This document shows, piece after piece, positions 1-6,525 of a stretch of 14,998 nt of DNA (its first letter is position 1; each line of letters opens with the position of its first letter). Position numbers and translations under genes: made by a program. This stretch comes from Syntrophales bacterium. GTDB lineage: Bacteria; Desulfobacterota; Syntrophia; Syntrophales; UBA5619. The notes under the pieces were generated by a model, which saw only the letters and a program-made list of their open reading frames with translations, made no database searches and was not told the origin of the DNA. The stretch is taken from assembly GCA_028712015.1 (NCBI GenBank), contig JAQTRB010000017.1, forward strand, positions 1-14,998. The letters run 5' to 3'.

Positions 1-201
1 GCGGGCGATCCCTTCGCCGGCGAGAACGAATATCTCGTGCTCCCAGGGATGGGCATGGTCGGGACTCGCATGTCCCGGCGCAACCTCAAAGACGCGCATG
101 ATGAAATTTTTCGCACCGTCATCGGGCCCGATCGGGACCCTTTTCGTGACCCCCGGCAGCGGCGTCGTTGCCGGAACCTTGCGATAATCGATGACCCTCA
201 T
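1..201 (-). CDS. Cupin-domain protein, N-terminal part only
   Basis: The first 67 codons of a leftward gene are present; the C-terminus lies beyond the window edge. ATG at 199-201 is preceded by GGGAGA at a normal distance. The protein reads MRVIDYRKVP at the start and contains PDHAHPWEHEIFVL at residues 48-60. The H-x-H followed by E (His49, His51, Glu54/Glu56) and the hydrophobic strand after it are the metal-binding first motif of small one-domain cupins. Such proteins are often metal-dependent dioxygenases, isomerases or simple binding proteins, so no reaction can be assigned. It is the last visible gene of the leftward mop-moeA series, 127 bases after the flavoprotein gene, so it may or may not be co-transcribed. 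The cupin call is fairly safe; the role is unknown. Confidence 0.75.
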   Translation of the reverse strand, partial: MRVIDYRKVPATTPLPGVTKRVPIGPDDGAKNFIMRVFEVAPGHASPDHAHPWEHEIFVLAGEGIAR

Positions 202-328
202 GAGAAATCTCCCTTTCGGTTTTTGGTGCCTCGGGCAGCGATCCCCCCAGCATGGCGCGATCAATAAAATATTCCATCTTGATGGAGATTGCAATTGATT
301 TCCGGCGGCCTCTTCTGAAGGATTTCCC

Positions 329-904
329 CTAAGGATTCAGCCTCTTCAGCAGCCAGGCCATGTTCTCGCCGAGGGTCTTCATCGTCTGGAGACCTTCCTC
401 GTCTTTTTTCACATCGCCGATCTCCCGGCCGATTCCGACATGCCAATAGCTGGAACCGGGCAGGATCATCTGCATGTAACTCAGAAAGAGATTGATGGAG
501 CTGAACGCGGGGATGCCGCCGGCACGGCGGACCGCGACGACGGCGGCGCCGACCTTGCGCTTCAGCATGTAATCGTTGCCCCGGGCAACCCGCCCGACCC
601 GCTCGATGAAGGCCCTCATTCCCGCCGTGACATCGCAAAAATAGGTTGGGGAACCCAGCAGGATACCGTCGGCCTCCCGCATTTTCATCAACCATTCATT
701 GACGAAATCGCGATCCATCGCGCACCGGAAATTCTTCTTCGTGATACACTTGTTGCAGGCCCGGCACCCCAGGATCGGCTTGCCCGCCATCTGGAGGAGT
801 TCCGTCTTGATGCCCTCCTTCTTCATTTCGTCCAGTACGGTTTTCAGAAGAATCGCCGTGTTTCCGTTCCTGCGGGCGCTGCCGTTGATGGCCAAAACCT
901 TCAT
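329..904 (-). CDS. Iron-sulfur flavoprotein-type NAD(P)H:FMN reductase
   Basis: A 191-residue flavodoxin-fold protein. It begins MKVLAINGSARRNGNTA, the glycine/serine-rich phosphate loop that binds FMN, and has GSPTYF at residues 84-89, the second flavin-contact loop. Cys47, Cys50, Cys53 and Cys61 form a compact C-x2-C-x2-C-x7-C cluster motif like that of archaeal and anaerobic iron-sulfur flavoprotein (Isf), which is known to carry a 4Fe-4S cluster and pass electrons to FMN. Two ATGs are adjacent; the one at 904 is about 7 bases from AGGGG, the other (907) only 4, so 904 was chosen. It lies 22 bases after the MoeA-fusion gene and is almost certainly in the same transcript. The electron donor and acceptor are unknown; a link to Mo/W cofactor chemistry is only suggested by position. 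Confidence 0.85.
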   Translation of the reverse strand: MKVLAINGSARRNGNTAILLKTVLDEMKKEGIKTELLQMAGKPILGCRACNKCITKKNFRCAMDRDFVNEWLMKMREADGILLGSPTYFCDVTAGMRAFIERVGRVARGNDYMLKRKVGAAVVAVRRAGGIPAFSSINLFLSYMQMILPGSSYWHVGIGREIGDVKKDEEGLQTMKTLGENMAWLLKRLNP

Positions 905-926
905 CATCCATCCCCTTTCCTTTTCT

Positions 927-2852
927 TCAACTTTGATTGACGACGTTTCCCGTCTCGTGAACTTCGTAGCCCCCCATCGCCAGGGCCTTTTCCCTGAACG
1001 CTGTGGAGCCGATGATTTCCAGCAGAAACCTGATCTTTTCGTCTTCCATGTAGGCGGCCGGGATGACCAGATCGTAGCGTTCGCGGGCAACGGGAACGAA
1101 ATCGAGCGAGAGCGCCCGCGCGGCGGCATGGATCCCCAGCCCGACGTCCGCCGCGCCGGAGGCCACCGCCATCGCCACGTTCATGTGGGTATACTCCTCG
1201 CCGCGATAGCCGACGACATCGTCGGGAGCGATTCCGGCCCGGGCGAGTTCGTAGTCAAGCAGGATCCTCGTTCCGGAACCGGCCTGGCGGTTGACGAAGA
1301 CGATATCCGGTCGGATCAGGTCGCCGATGCCCTTGATCCGTTTCGGATTGGCCGCCGGCGTGATGAACCCCTGCCAACGGTGGACCAGCGTAATAAGGAC
1401 AACCGGCATCTCCGGGAGATAACGCCGGATATAGGAGAGGTTGTACTCGCCGGTGGCGGTATCGAGCAGGTGCGATCCGGCAAAGTGCGCCGTCTGTCTC
1501 TTGAGGGCGAGGAGACCGCCGAGGCTGCCGACGTTGCTCGACGAGATGTGCATCCGTCCGCCCGTTTTCTCCTTCAGCAGGCTGTTGAGCAGGTCGATGG
1601 TCAGGTCGTGCGAGCCGATCGCCAGCAGCCGGTCGTTCAGCGCCTCGCGCGGAATCATCAGGTCCGCCCGCGCCGTTTCTCCCTCCGCGAAACCGCTGAC
1701 TTCCTGCGGGATGCGGAGGATTCCGTCGGCGCGAACCAGGGAGGTGATCACCCCCGCGCCGCCGCCGATCGGCATCGCGACGCGCTTCCCGCCGACGTTT
1801 CCGAGAATCACGCGAACCCGCTCTTCGAGGCCCAGTTTCGAGGGGATCTTCTTCCCGACGGAAACTTCGACTTGGTCGGATTCGGGCGTCATGAGCCCCT
1901 GCAATGAAAAGAGCAAAGGGCGGGCGAATTCCCGGAAGGCGACGGCCGCCGACACGGGATAGCCTGGAATGCCGATGACGGGCCGCCCGTTCACCGCGGC
2001 CAGCAATGCGGGCTTCCCGGGCATGACGGTGATGCCGTGAACGAGCAGTTCGCCCAGTTCCTCCAGGAGTGTCGGGGTGAAGTCTTCCGAGCCGGCGGAA
2101 GAGCCGGCGATCGTCATGACGAGATCGTACCGGCCGGCAAGCGCATCCGTCAGCGCTGTTTTGAGTTCTCCCGGGCGGTCGGGCACGATTCGGCGGATCT
2201 CGGCGACGGCGCCGCACTCGACGGAGAGCGATGCGAGCATCTGGCCGTTGACCTCGAGCAGCGTTCCTTTCGGGAGGGGCGACGGGGCCTCTTCCGGGCG
2301 GACGATTTCGTCGCCGGTGGGGATGATCAGAACGCGCGGTTTCGAAAAAACCTTGACGGAGAGAATCCCGGCGGCCAAAAGGGCGGCCTGGTCGTAGGGC
2401 CGGATGCGGTGACGGGCCGGGAGGATGACCTCGCCTTGGACGATATCCTCCCCCGCCTTGCGGACGTTCCGCCAGGGATAGGCCGCCTCGCTGATCTCCC
2501 AGCCTTGTTCCCTTTCCTCCACCCGCTCGATCATCACGACCGCATCCTTCCCCTCCGGGATGGGATCGCCGGTGTCCACCATTTTGCCGGCCGTTCGCGG
2601 CAGCAGGAGAGGTCTTTCCGGCAGCGCGCCGAAGGTGTCGGAGGCTTTCACGGCGATGCCGTCCATCGCCGCGGCGTGGTAGGCAGGCACCGAGGCCAGC
2701 GCCGTGACCGGTTCGGCGAGGATTCGGCCCAGCGCCTCCCGCACGGCGATCGTTTCCGGCGCGACCCTCCGGTCGCCGAAGCGTGCGCGAAGGATGGCGC
2801 CCGCCTCCTCCAGGGTCTTGAGATGCCGATAAATCCGCTTTTTCCGCTCCAT
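927..2852 (-). CDS. MoeA-type molybdopterin molybdotransferase fused to PBP-like sensor domain
   Basis: A 641-residue fusion. Residues 1-403 are MoeA, which inserts molybdate or tungstate into adenylated molybdopterin: PAYHAAAMDGIAV (56-68), IPTGDEI (177-183), AGSSAGSEDF (249-258), MPGKP (277-281) and GIPGYPVSAAV (294-304). The acidic residues of MDG, TGDE and SEDF are kept, while the lysine usually found before PGKP is Met278-region sequence (MPGKP). Residues 408-641 are a PBP-like domain with SSNVGS (438-443), SHLLD (460-464) and FVNRQAGSGTR (519-529). ATG at 2852 has AGGA 8 bases upstream; the frame is open further upstream but that part overlaps the preceding moeA and lacks homology. It starts 52 bases after moeA. 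MoeA-PBP fusions occur in other anaerobes; the bound ligand is not known to me. The same C-terminal domain is carried by the regulator at 4604-5524. Confidence 0.92.
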   Translation of the reverse strand: MERKKRIYRHLKTLEEAGAILRARFGDRRVAPETIAVREALGRILAEPVTALASVPAYHAAAMDGIAVKASDTFGALPERPLLLPRTAGKMVDTGDPIPEGKDAVVMIERVEEREQGWEISEAAYPWRNVRKAGEDIVQGEVILPARHRIRPYDQAALLAAGILSVKVFSKPRVLIIPTGDEIVRPEEAPSPLPKGTLLEVNGQMLASLSVECGAVAEIRRIVPDRPGELKTALTDALAGRYDLVMTIAGSSAGSEDFTPTLLEELGELLVHGITVMPGKPALLAAVNGRPVIGIPGYPVSAAVAFREFARPLLFSLQGLMTPESDQVEVSVGKKIPSKLGLEERVRVILGNVGGKRVAMPIGGGAGVITSLVRADGILRIPQEVSGFAEGETARADLMIPREALNDRLLAIGSHDLTIDLLNSLLKEKTGGRMHISSSNVGSLGGLLALKRQTAHFAGSHLLDTATGEYNLSYIRRYLPEMPVVLITLVHRWQGFITPAANPKRIKGIGDLIRPDIVFVNRQAGSGTRILLDYELARAGIAPDDVVGYRGEEYTHMNVAMAVASGAADVGLGIHAAARALSLDFVPVARERYDLVIPAAYMEDEKIRFLLEIIGSTAFREKALAMGGYEVHETGNVVNQS

Positions 2853-2904
2853 GAAATCCGTCCTGCAATTGTGTTCAAGAAACCGTTGAACGGGTGGTAT
2901 CCGA

Positions 2905-4137
2905 CTAAAACAGAATAACCTCCACCGTCTCCCCGGCGGAGAGGCCCTCGGCGTGGATCGGCAGCACGATAAAGCCGTCGGCCTTGACGAGCGTCGAAAG
3001 CATGCCTGACTTGCCGAATACGGGGCGGGCCGTGGGGAGTCCCTGCCGTTCTTCAAGTTTGACCCGCACATAGTCTTCCCGCCCCTGCGCGGAGTGTATG
3101 GATAAGGCCAGCGCGGCGCGCACCCTCGTTCCCGCCGGCGTTCGTTTCAGCTCTTCCCCCTGCAGATGCCCAAGGAACGGCGCAAGAAAAACCTGCGCCA
3201 CGACAAGCGCCGACACCGGGTGACCCGGAAGTCCGAACACCGGTTTGCCGCCCACCGCGGCGATCAGCGTCGGCTTTCCCGGGCTGATCGCGATGCCGTG
3301 CGCGTGCACCACGACGCCGGACAGCGAGGTGACGACGTTCAGCATGTGGTCGCGCTCGCCGACCGAGCTGCCGCCGGAGAGAACGACGACATCCGCCGAA
3401 GCCAGCGCCTTTTCGAGTGCGCCGCGGAGCAGGACCGGGTCGTCCGGGACAGGGTCGAACATTTCGACCTCTCCGCCCGCGGCCCGGACGAGCGCGGCGA
3501 TGGAATGGGAGTTGATGTCCCGGATTTTCCCCGGGGGCGGGGTGTCGGTGACGGGAACGATTTCATCCCCGGTGGAGATGAGGGCCGCCCTCGGCCGTCG
3601 ATAAACGGAAACCTCCGTAATTCCGAGGCCGGCGAGGAGGCCGATGTCTTGAGGAAGCAGGCGCTTTCCGGCAGGGATCACGACGTCGCCGCGCGCCGCA
3701 TCTTCCGCCTTTCCGAGGACATTTTCCCCTGTCGTGACCGGACGGAATATCTCTACGGAACCCTCTCCCGCCCGGCCGGAGTACTCCACCATGACCACCG
3801 CGTCCGCGCCCTGCGGGAGGAAGCCCCCCGTCGGGATCGCCGCCGCCTGGTTGGGGCCGACGCTGATCTCGGGAACACGCCCCATGTCGACGGCGCCGGC
3901 AAGGTCGAGGAGCGCGGGCAGGGAGTCCGAGGCGCCGAAGGTGTCCGCGGCGCGCACGGCGTAGCCGTCCATCGTTGATCGGGGAAGGGGAGGAAGATCC
4001 TCCGGCGAGGTGATATTCGCGCCGCAGACCCGGTGGAGCGCCTCGTCGAGGCCCGCTGCTTCCAAGTTGAGGCGTTTAAAGCCGGCCAAGGCTGCAAAGA
4101 CCTGGCCCGGCGTGGAGACCTTCAAGAATTCGGCCAT
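2905..4137 (-). CDS. moeA: Molybdopterin molybdotransferase MoeA
   Basis: A full-length 410-residue MoeA with the usual four-domain order. Motifs seen: PRSTMDGYAV (52-61), ISTGDEIV (187-194), SGGSSVGERDH (254-264), SPGKP (285-289) and FGLPGHPVSALV (301-312); the C-terminal domain IV ends with the typical GETVEVILF. The active-site aspartates and glutamate expected in MDG, TGDE and ERDH are present; the lysine preceding PGKP in the E. coli enzyme is Ser here. The enzyme transfers molybdate (or tungstate) to molybdopterin-AMP in the cytoplasm. ATG at 4137 follows GAGGA by 5 bases. It lies 123 bases after mop and 52 bases before the MoeA-PBP fusion, so the two MoeA proteins are made together. 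A tandem pair of this kind often accompanies use of both Mo and W; which one serves which metal cannot be read from sequence. Confidence 0.94.
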   Translation of the reverse strand: MAEFLKVSTPGQVFAALAGFKRLNLEAAGLDEALHRVCGANITSPEDLPPLPRSTMDGYAVRAADTFGASDSLPALLDLAGAVDMGRVPEISVGPNQAAAIPTGGFLPQGADAVVMVEYSGRAGEGSVEIFRPVTTGENVLGKAEDAARGDVVIPAGKRLLPQDIGLLAGLGITEVSVYRRPRAALISTGDEIVPVTDTPPPGKIRDINSHSIAALVRAAGGEVEMFDPVPDDPVLLRGALEKALASADVVVLSGGSSVGERDHMLNVVTSLSGVVVHAHGIAISPGKPTLIAAVGGKPVFGLPGHPVSALVVAQVFLAPFLGHLQGEELKRTPAGTRVRAALALSIHSAQGREDYVRVKLEERQGLPTARPVFGKSGMLSTLVKADGFIVLPIHAEGLSAGETVEVILF

Positions 4138-4260
4138 TGCATTCCTCGTTCCGGTCCATCGGCAGGCAACACCCCGCCGCGACCGAAACTCCTACGACAG
4201 AAAGCGCCGGCTGTCAAGCGATCGAAAAGGGGGAGCCCTCCACCCTTTGCTCGGAAATCC

Positions 4261-4470
4261 CTAATCTACGCCGATCATCACGTTGGATGCCTTGATGATG
4301 GCGTACACCTCTTTGCCGGGCGCCAAACCCAGGCTGTCCGCTGAGGATTTTGTAATGATGGAGACGATCTCGGAACCACCGGGCAACTCAAGGACGACCT
4401 CCGTATTTACGGCCCCCGGATGAACGGCCTTGATTGTTCCCTTGATGATGTTGCGGGCGCTGATCTTCAT
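4261..4470 (-). CDS. mop: Mop molbindin (TOBE-domain oxyanion-binding protein)
   Basis: A 69-residue single TOBE/Mop domain. It opens MKISARNIIKGTIKAV, the signature of molybdenum-pterin binding proteins (molbindins), and ends with KASNVMIGVD, where the K-x-S-x-V-M strand contributes oxyanion contacts. Proteins of this family assemble into hexamers that bind several molybdate or tungstate ions and act as cytoplasmic stores or buffers. The ribosome-binding site is exceptionally strong (AAGGAGGTG at 4475-4483, four bases from the ATG), consistent with an abundant storage protein. It is the first gene of the leftward arm, facing away from the regulator gene, and shares the SARN motif with the C-terminal domain of TupC. 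Confidence 0.93.
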   Translation of the reverse strand: MKISARNIIKGTIKAVHPGAVNTEVVLELPGGSEIVSIITKSSADSLGLAPGKEVYAIIKASNVMIGVD

Positions 4471-4507
4471 GCGACACCTCCTTATAAATGGTTGGTATTT
4501 GGAAGAA

Positions 4508-4536
4508 CAAGTAAATCAAAGTAAGAATAAAGTCAA
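4508..4536 (-). promoter_or_regulatory. Predicted sigma-70-like promoter of the mop-moeA arm
   Basis: On the minus strand TTGACT (plus-strand complement at 4531-4536) is followed after 17 bases by TACTTG (4508-4513). The -35 box matches 5 of 6 consensus positions; the -10 box is weak apart from its first two bases. Its position about 40-65 bases before mop fits. Confidence 0.45.
4509..4536. repeat. Three helically phased AAGT(C)AA repeats
   Basis: AAGTAA at 4509-4514, AAGTAA at 4519-4524 and AAGTCAA at 4530-4536 start 10 and 11 bases apart, about one DNA turn, in an A/T-rich block covering the leftward promoter. They could place protein contacts on one face of the helix; alternatively they are chance in A-rich DNA. 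Confidence 0.35.
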
Positions 4537-4548
4537 ATAATTCTTGAC
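4532..4548. promoter_or_regulatory. Dyad between divergent promoters, possible operator
   Basis: GTCAA and TTGAC are separated by 7 bases (ATAATTC), so the two -35 boxes of the divergent promoters form an inverted repeat centred at 4540. A dimeric regulator bound here would block or activate both arms at once. The symmetry is partly forced by the two TTGAC boxes, so an operator role is inferred. Confidence 0.35.
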
Positions 4549-4572
4549 AACCCCCTTCAGATTTTCTACTTT
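4544..4572 (+). promoter_or_regulatory. Predicted sigma-70 promoter of the regulator gene
   Basis: A perfect TTGACA (4544-4549), a 17-base spacer, and TACTTT (4567-4572), which keeps the two most important upstream positions and the final T of the -10 box. The start of transcription would lie near 4579, about 25 bases before the ATG at 4604. Confidence 0.65.
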
Positions 4573-4603
4573 ACCGCGGCTTGAACGCCCAGCGGAGGAT
4601 GCC

Positions 4604-5524
4604 ATGTCGGATGGAATGATGAACACGAAGGAAGTCGCCCGTTATCTGGACATCCATGAGAAGCAGGTTTATGCGCTGATCAAAACGAAAAAGATTCCGG
4701 CAACGAGAATGACCGGGAAGTGGCTCTTCCCGAAATGCGTGATCGATGACTGGATCGAGAGAAACGCCCTCTCAGGCCTGGAGCAGGCCCGCCGGAAGAG
4801 CGAACGGATTGCCGGGGCGCTCCTCGCCTCGGGGAGCAACGATCCCGTCCTGGACATCCTTCAAACCTGTCTGCGGAAGGCCCATCCCGAGCTCTATCTA
4901 TTTTCGGCCAACGTGGGCAGCATGGAGGGGCTGGCTGCCCTGGAGAAGGGTTTTACCGACATCGCATGGTCGCACCTGCTGGATCCCGAAAGCGGAGAGT
5001 ACAACATCCCTTACCTGGAGCGGGTGGTCCCGGGCATCAAGGCGGTGGTGGTCAACCTCTTCCACCGGGAGTTGGGATTCGTCACCGCCCGAGGCAACCC
5101 CATGGGTATCGCCCGTTTCGAAGACCTGGCCCGCCAGGGGGTTCGTTTCGTCAACCGCCAGGCCGGCTCGGGAACCCGGCTCCTGCTGGATCATCATCTG
5201 GGGAAGGCGGGAATTCCCGCCGGGCGGATCAGCGGCTACGACCAGGAGGTGTACACCCATATCGAGGTGGCGCTGGCGGTCCTGGCCGGTGAGGCGGATA
5301 CGGGGATTGCCACGGCAGCCGTTTCGACCCTCCTGGGTCTGGACTTCGTCTCCGTCACTCGGGAGCGGTTCGATATGATCTGCGACCAGTCCACCTTTTT
5401 CCAGAAGGGAATCCAGGCCCTGATGCAGGTTCTCAACGGGGATCTCTTCCGTCAGCGGATCAAGAATCTCAGGGGTTACGATTTCGGCAACGCCGGACGG
5501 ATTCTCTATACGCAAGGGGATTGA
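4604..5524 (+). CDS. Excisionase-type HTH regulator with PBP-like oxyanion-sensor domain
   Basis: A 306-residue one-component regulator. Residues 6-55 are an excisionase/MerR-like winged HTH: MNTKEVARYLDIHEKQVYAL, then GKWLFPKCVIDDWI, the wing and closing helix. Residues 73-306 are a PBP-like domain with SANVGS (101-106), SHLLD (123-127) and FVNRQAGSGTR (182-192), closely related to the C-terminus of the MoeA fusion at 927-2852. The ATG at 4604 has GGAGG five bases upstream; extension to 4544 would start inside the -35 box, so it was rejected. Gene order (divergent from mop, upstream of tup genes) says it controls Mo/W uptake and cofactor genes, likely with molybdate or tungstate, or the cofactor itself, as ligand. 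It is not ModE-like: it lacks TOBE domains. Function is inferred from domains and context. Confidence 0.85.
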   Translation: MSDGMMNTKEVARYLDIHEKQVYALIKTKKIPATRMTGKWLFPKCVIDDWIERNALSGLEQARRKSERIAGALLASGSNDPVLDILQTCLRKAHPELYLFSANVGSMEGLAALEKGFTDIAWSHLLDPESGEYNIPYLERVVPGIKAVVVNLFHRELGFVTARGNPMGIARFEDLARQGVRFVNRQAGSGTRLLLDHHLGKAGIPAGRISGYDQEVYTHIEVALAVLAGEADTGIATAAVSTLLGLDFVSVTRERFDMICDQSTFFQKGIQALMQVLNGDLFRQRIKNLRGYDFGNAGRILYTQGD

Positions 5525-5545
5525 TTTCGGCAACGAGAGGGGAGC

Positions 5546-5563
5546 GATATCCGTGACGATATC
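5546..5563. promoter_or_regulatory. GATATC-N6-GATATC operator candidate
   Basis: Two GATATC hexamers (5546-5551, 5558-5563) start 12 bases apart; with the preceding C each is CGATATC, a direct repeat, and because GATATC is self-complementary the whole is also an exact inverted repeat around CGTGAC. It lies between the regulator and the first tupA-like gene and overlaps a possible -35 box (GTGACG, 5553-5558), a common arrangement for repression. Which protein binds is unknown. Confidence 0.4.
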
Positions 5564-5581
5564 AGCCCCGGGGACCATATT
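5553..5581 (+). promoter_or_regulatory. Possible promoter of the tup transporter genes
   Basis: GTGACG (5553-5558), 17 bases, then CATATT (5576-5581); each box matches 4 of 6 consensus positions. It would give a transcript starting about 20 bases before tupA-like at 5610. The genes could equally be read from the promoter at 4544, so this is tentative. Confidence 0.3.
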
Positions 5582-5609
5582 GAATAATGAATTGGGAAAG
5601 GAGTTCGTG

Positions 5610-6479
5610 ATGATCAAGCGAAGTTGGATTTTCCTGTTGTTTGTGTTGTTTCTCTTTCCGGCCTGCAGCACGATGGATGTTGCCGGGCCGTCCCAGGAGA
5701 ACAAGTTCGTTCTGCTGGCCAGCACGATCGGACCGATCGACGCCGGGATTGTCGGCGCGCTGGAGGAGGGGTTCGAAAAAGAGACCGGCATCCGGGTGCG
5801 CCACGTGGGCGCCGGAACGGGCGCGGCCCTGAAAATGGCGGAAAAGGGGCAGTTCGACCTGGTGTTGGCCCACGCCAAGTCCCTGGAGGAGAAGTTTGTG
5901 AAAGACGGCTTCGGGACGGAGCGAATCCCGCTGATGTACAACGATTTTGTCATCGTCGGGCCGGCGGCCGATCCGGCGGGAATCAAGGGGATGAAAACGT
6001 CGGCCGAGGCGCTCCGGACCATCGCCGCGAAGAAGGCGACCTTCATCAGCCGGGGAGACAAGTCGGGCACGCACGTCGCCGAGATGGATCTCTGGAAGGG
6101 GGCGGGCATCCAGCCGGCCGGGCCCTGGTATGTCGTCTATGAGAAGGGATCGAGCGGCAATGTTCCGACCCTGCGCTACGCCAGCGAAAAACAGGTCTAC
6201 ACGGTCATCGACCGGGCGACCTACCTGTCGTTAAAGAAGGAGATCAATCTTGCCATTCTCGTGGAGAACGATACGGCGATGCTGAACTTCATGTCCCTGA
6301 TACCGGTCAACCAGACGAAGTTTCCCCGGGTGAACCGAGCGGGGGCAATGCAATTCATCGGTTGGATGACGGCAGCGGACAAGGGCCAGATCATCATACG
6401 CGACTTCGGCAAGGACAAATACGGCGCGCCCATGTTTTTCCCCAACTCGGAGGCGTGGCGCAAAAAAATGGGGAAGTGA
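5610..6479 (+). CDS. TupA-like substrate-binding lipoprotein with divergent ligand motif
   Basis: A 289-residue binding protein of the tungstate TupA family. Residues 1-18 are a basic, hydrophobic signal ending LFPAC, so Cys19 is a probable lipidation site, though Phe-Pro before Ala is not a classic lipobox. It shares with the next gene the block YNDFVIVG (110-117), DPAGIK (121-126), SRGDKSGTH (147-155) and the C-terminal FGKDKYG. The canonical oxyanion motif TTTS is replaced: LASTIGPIDAG here aligns with LATTTSTQDSG in the neighbour, giving S-T-I-G. The Arg of SRGD, a known ligand-side residue in TupA, is kept. ATG 5610 has AAGGAG six bases upstream; a GTG-started extension to 5553 lacks a signal-like start. 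Either it binds a different anion or lower-affinity tungstate/molybdate, or delivers ligand to the same TupBC. Confidence 0.85.
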   Translation: MIKRSWIFLLFVLFLFPACSTMDVAGPSQENKFVLLASTIGPIDAGIVGALEEGFEKETGIRVRHVGAGTGAALKMAEKGQFDLVLAHAKSLEEKFVKDGFGTERIPLMYNDFVIVGPAADPAGIKGMKTSAEALRTIAAKKATFISRGDKSGTHVAEMDLWKGAGIQPAGPWYVVYEKGSSGNVPTLRYASEKQVYTVIDRATYLSLKKEINLAILVENDTAMLNFMSLIPVNQTKFPRVNRAGAMQFIGWMTAADKGQIIIRDFGKDKYGAPMFFPNSEAWRKKMGK

Positions 6480-6525
6480 ATTTTTTGAAGAGTAGAGAAA
6501 AACAATTCATTATAAGGAGAAGATC

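Noticed and set aside
699..1907. Long plus-strand frame opposite the flavoprotein and MoeA fusion
   Set aside because: Shadow of the real minus-strand genes; no domain seen.
4898..6109. Long minus-strand frame of about 400 codons opposite the regulator and TupA-like gene
   Set aside because: Lies antisense to two genes with clear domain motifs; its translation is of the low-complexity kind expected from the complement of GC-rich genes and shows no motif.
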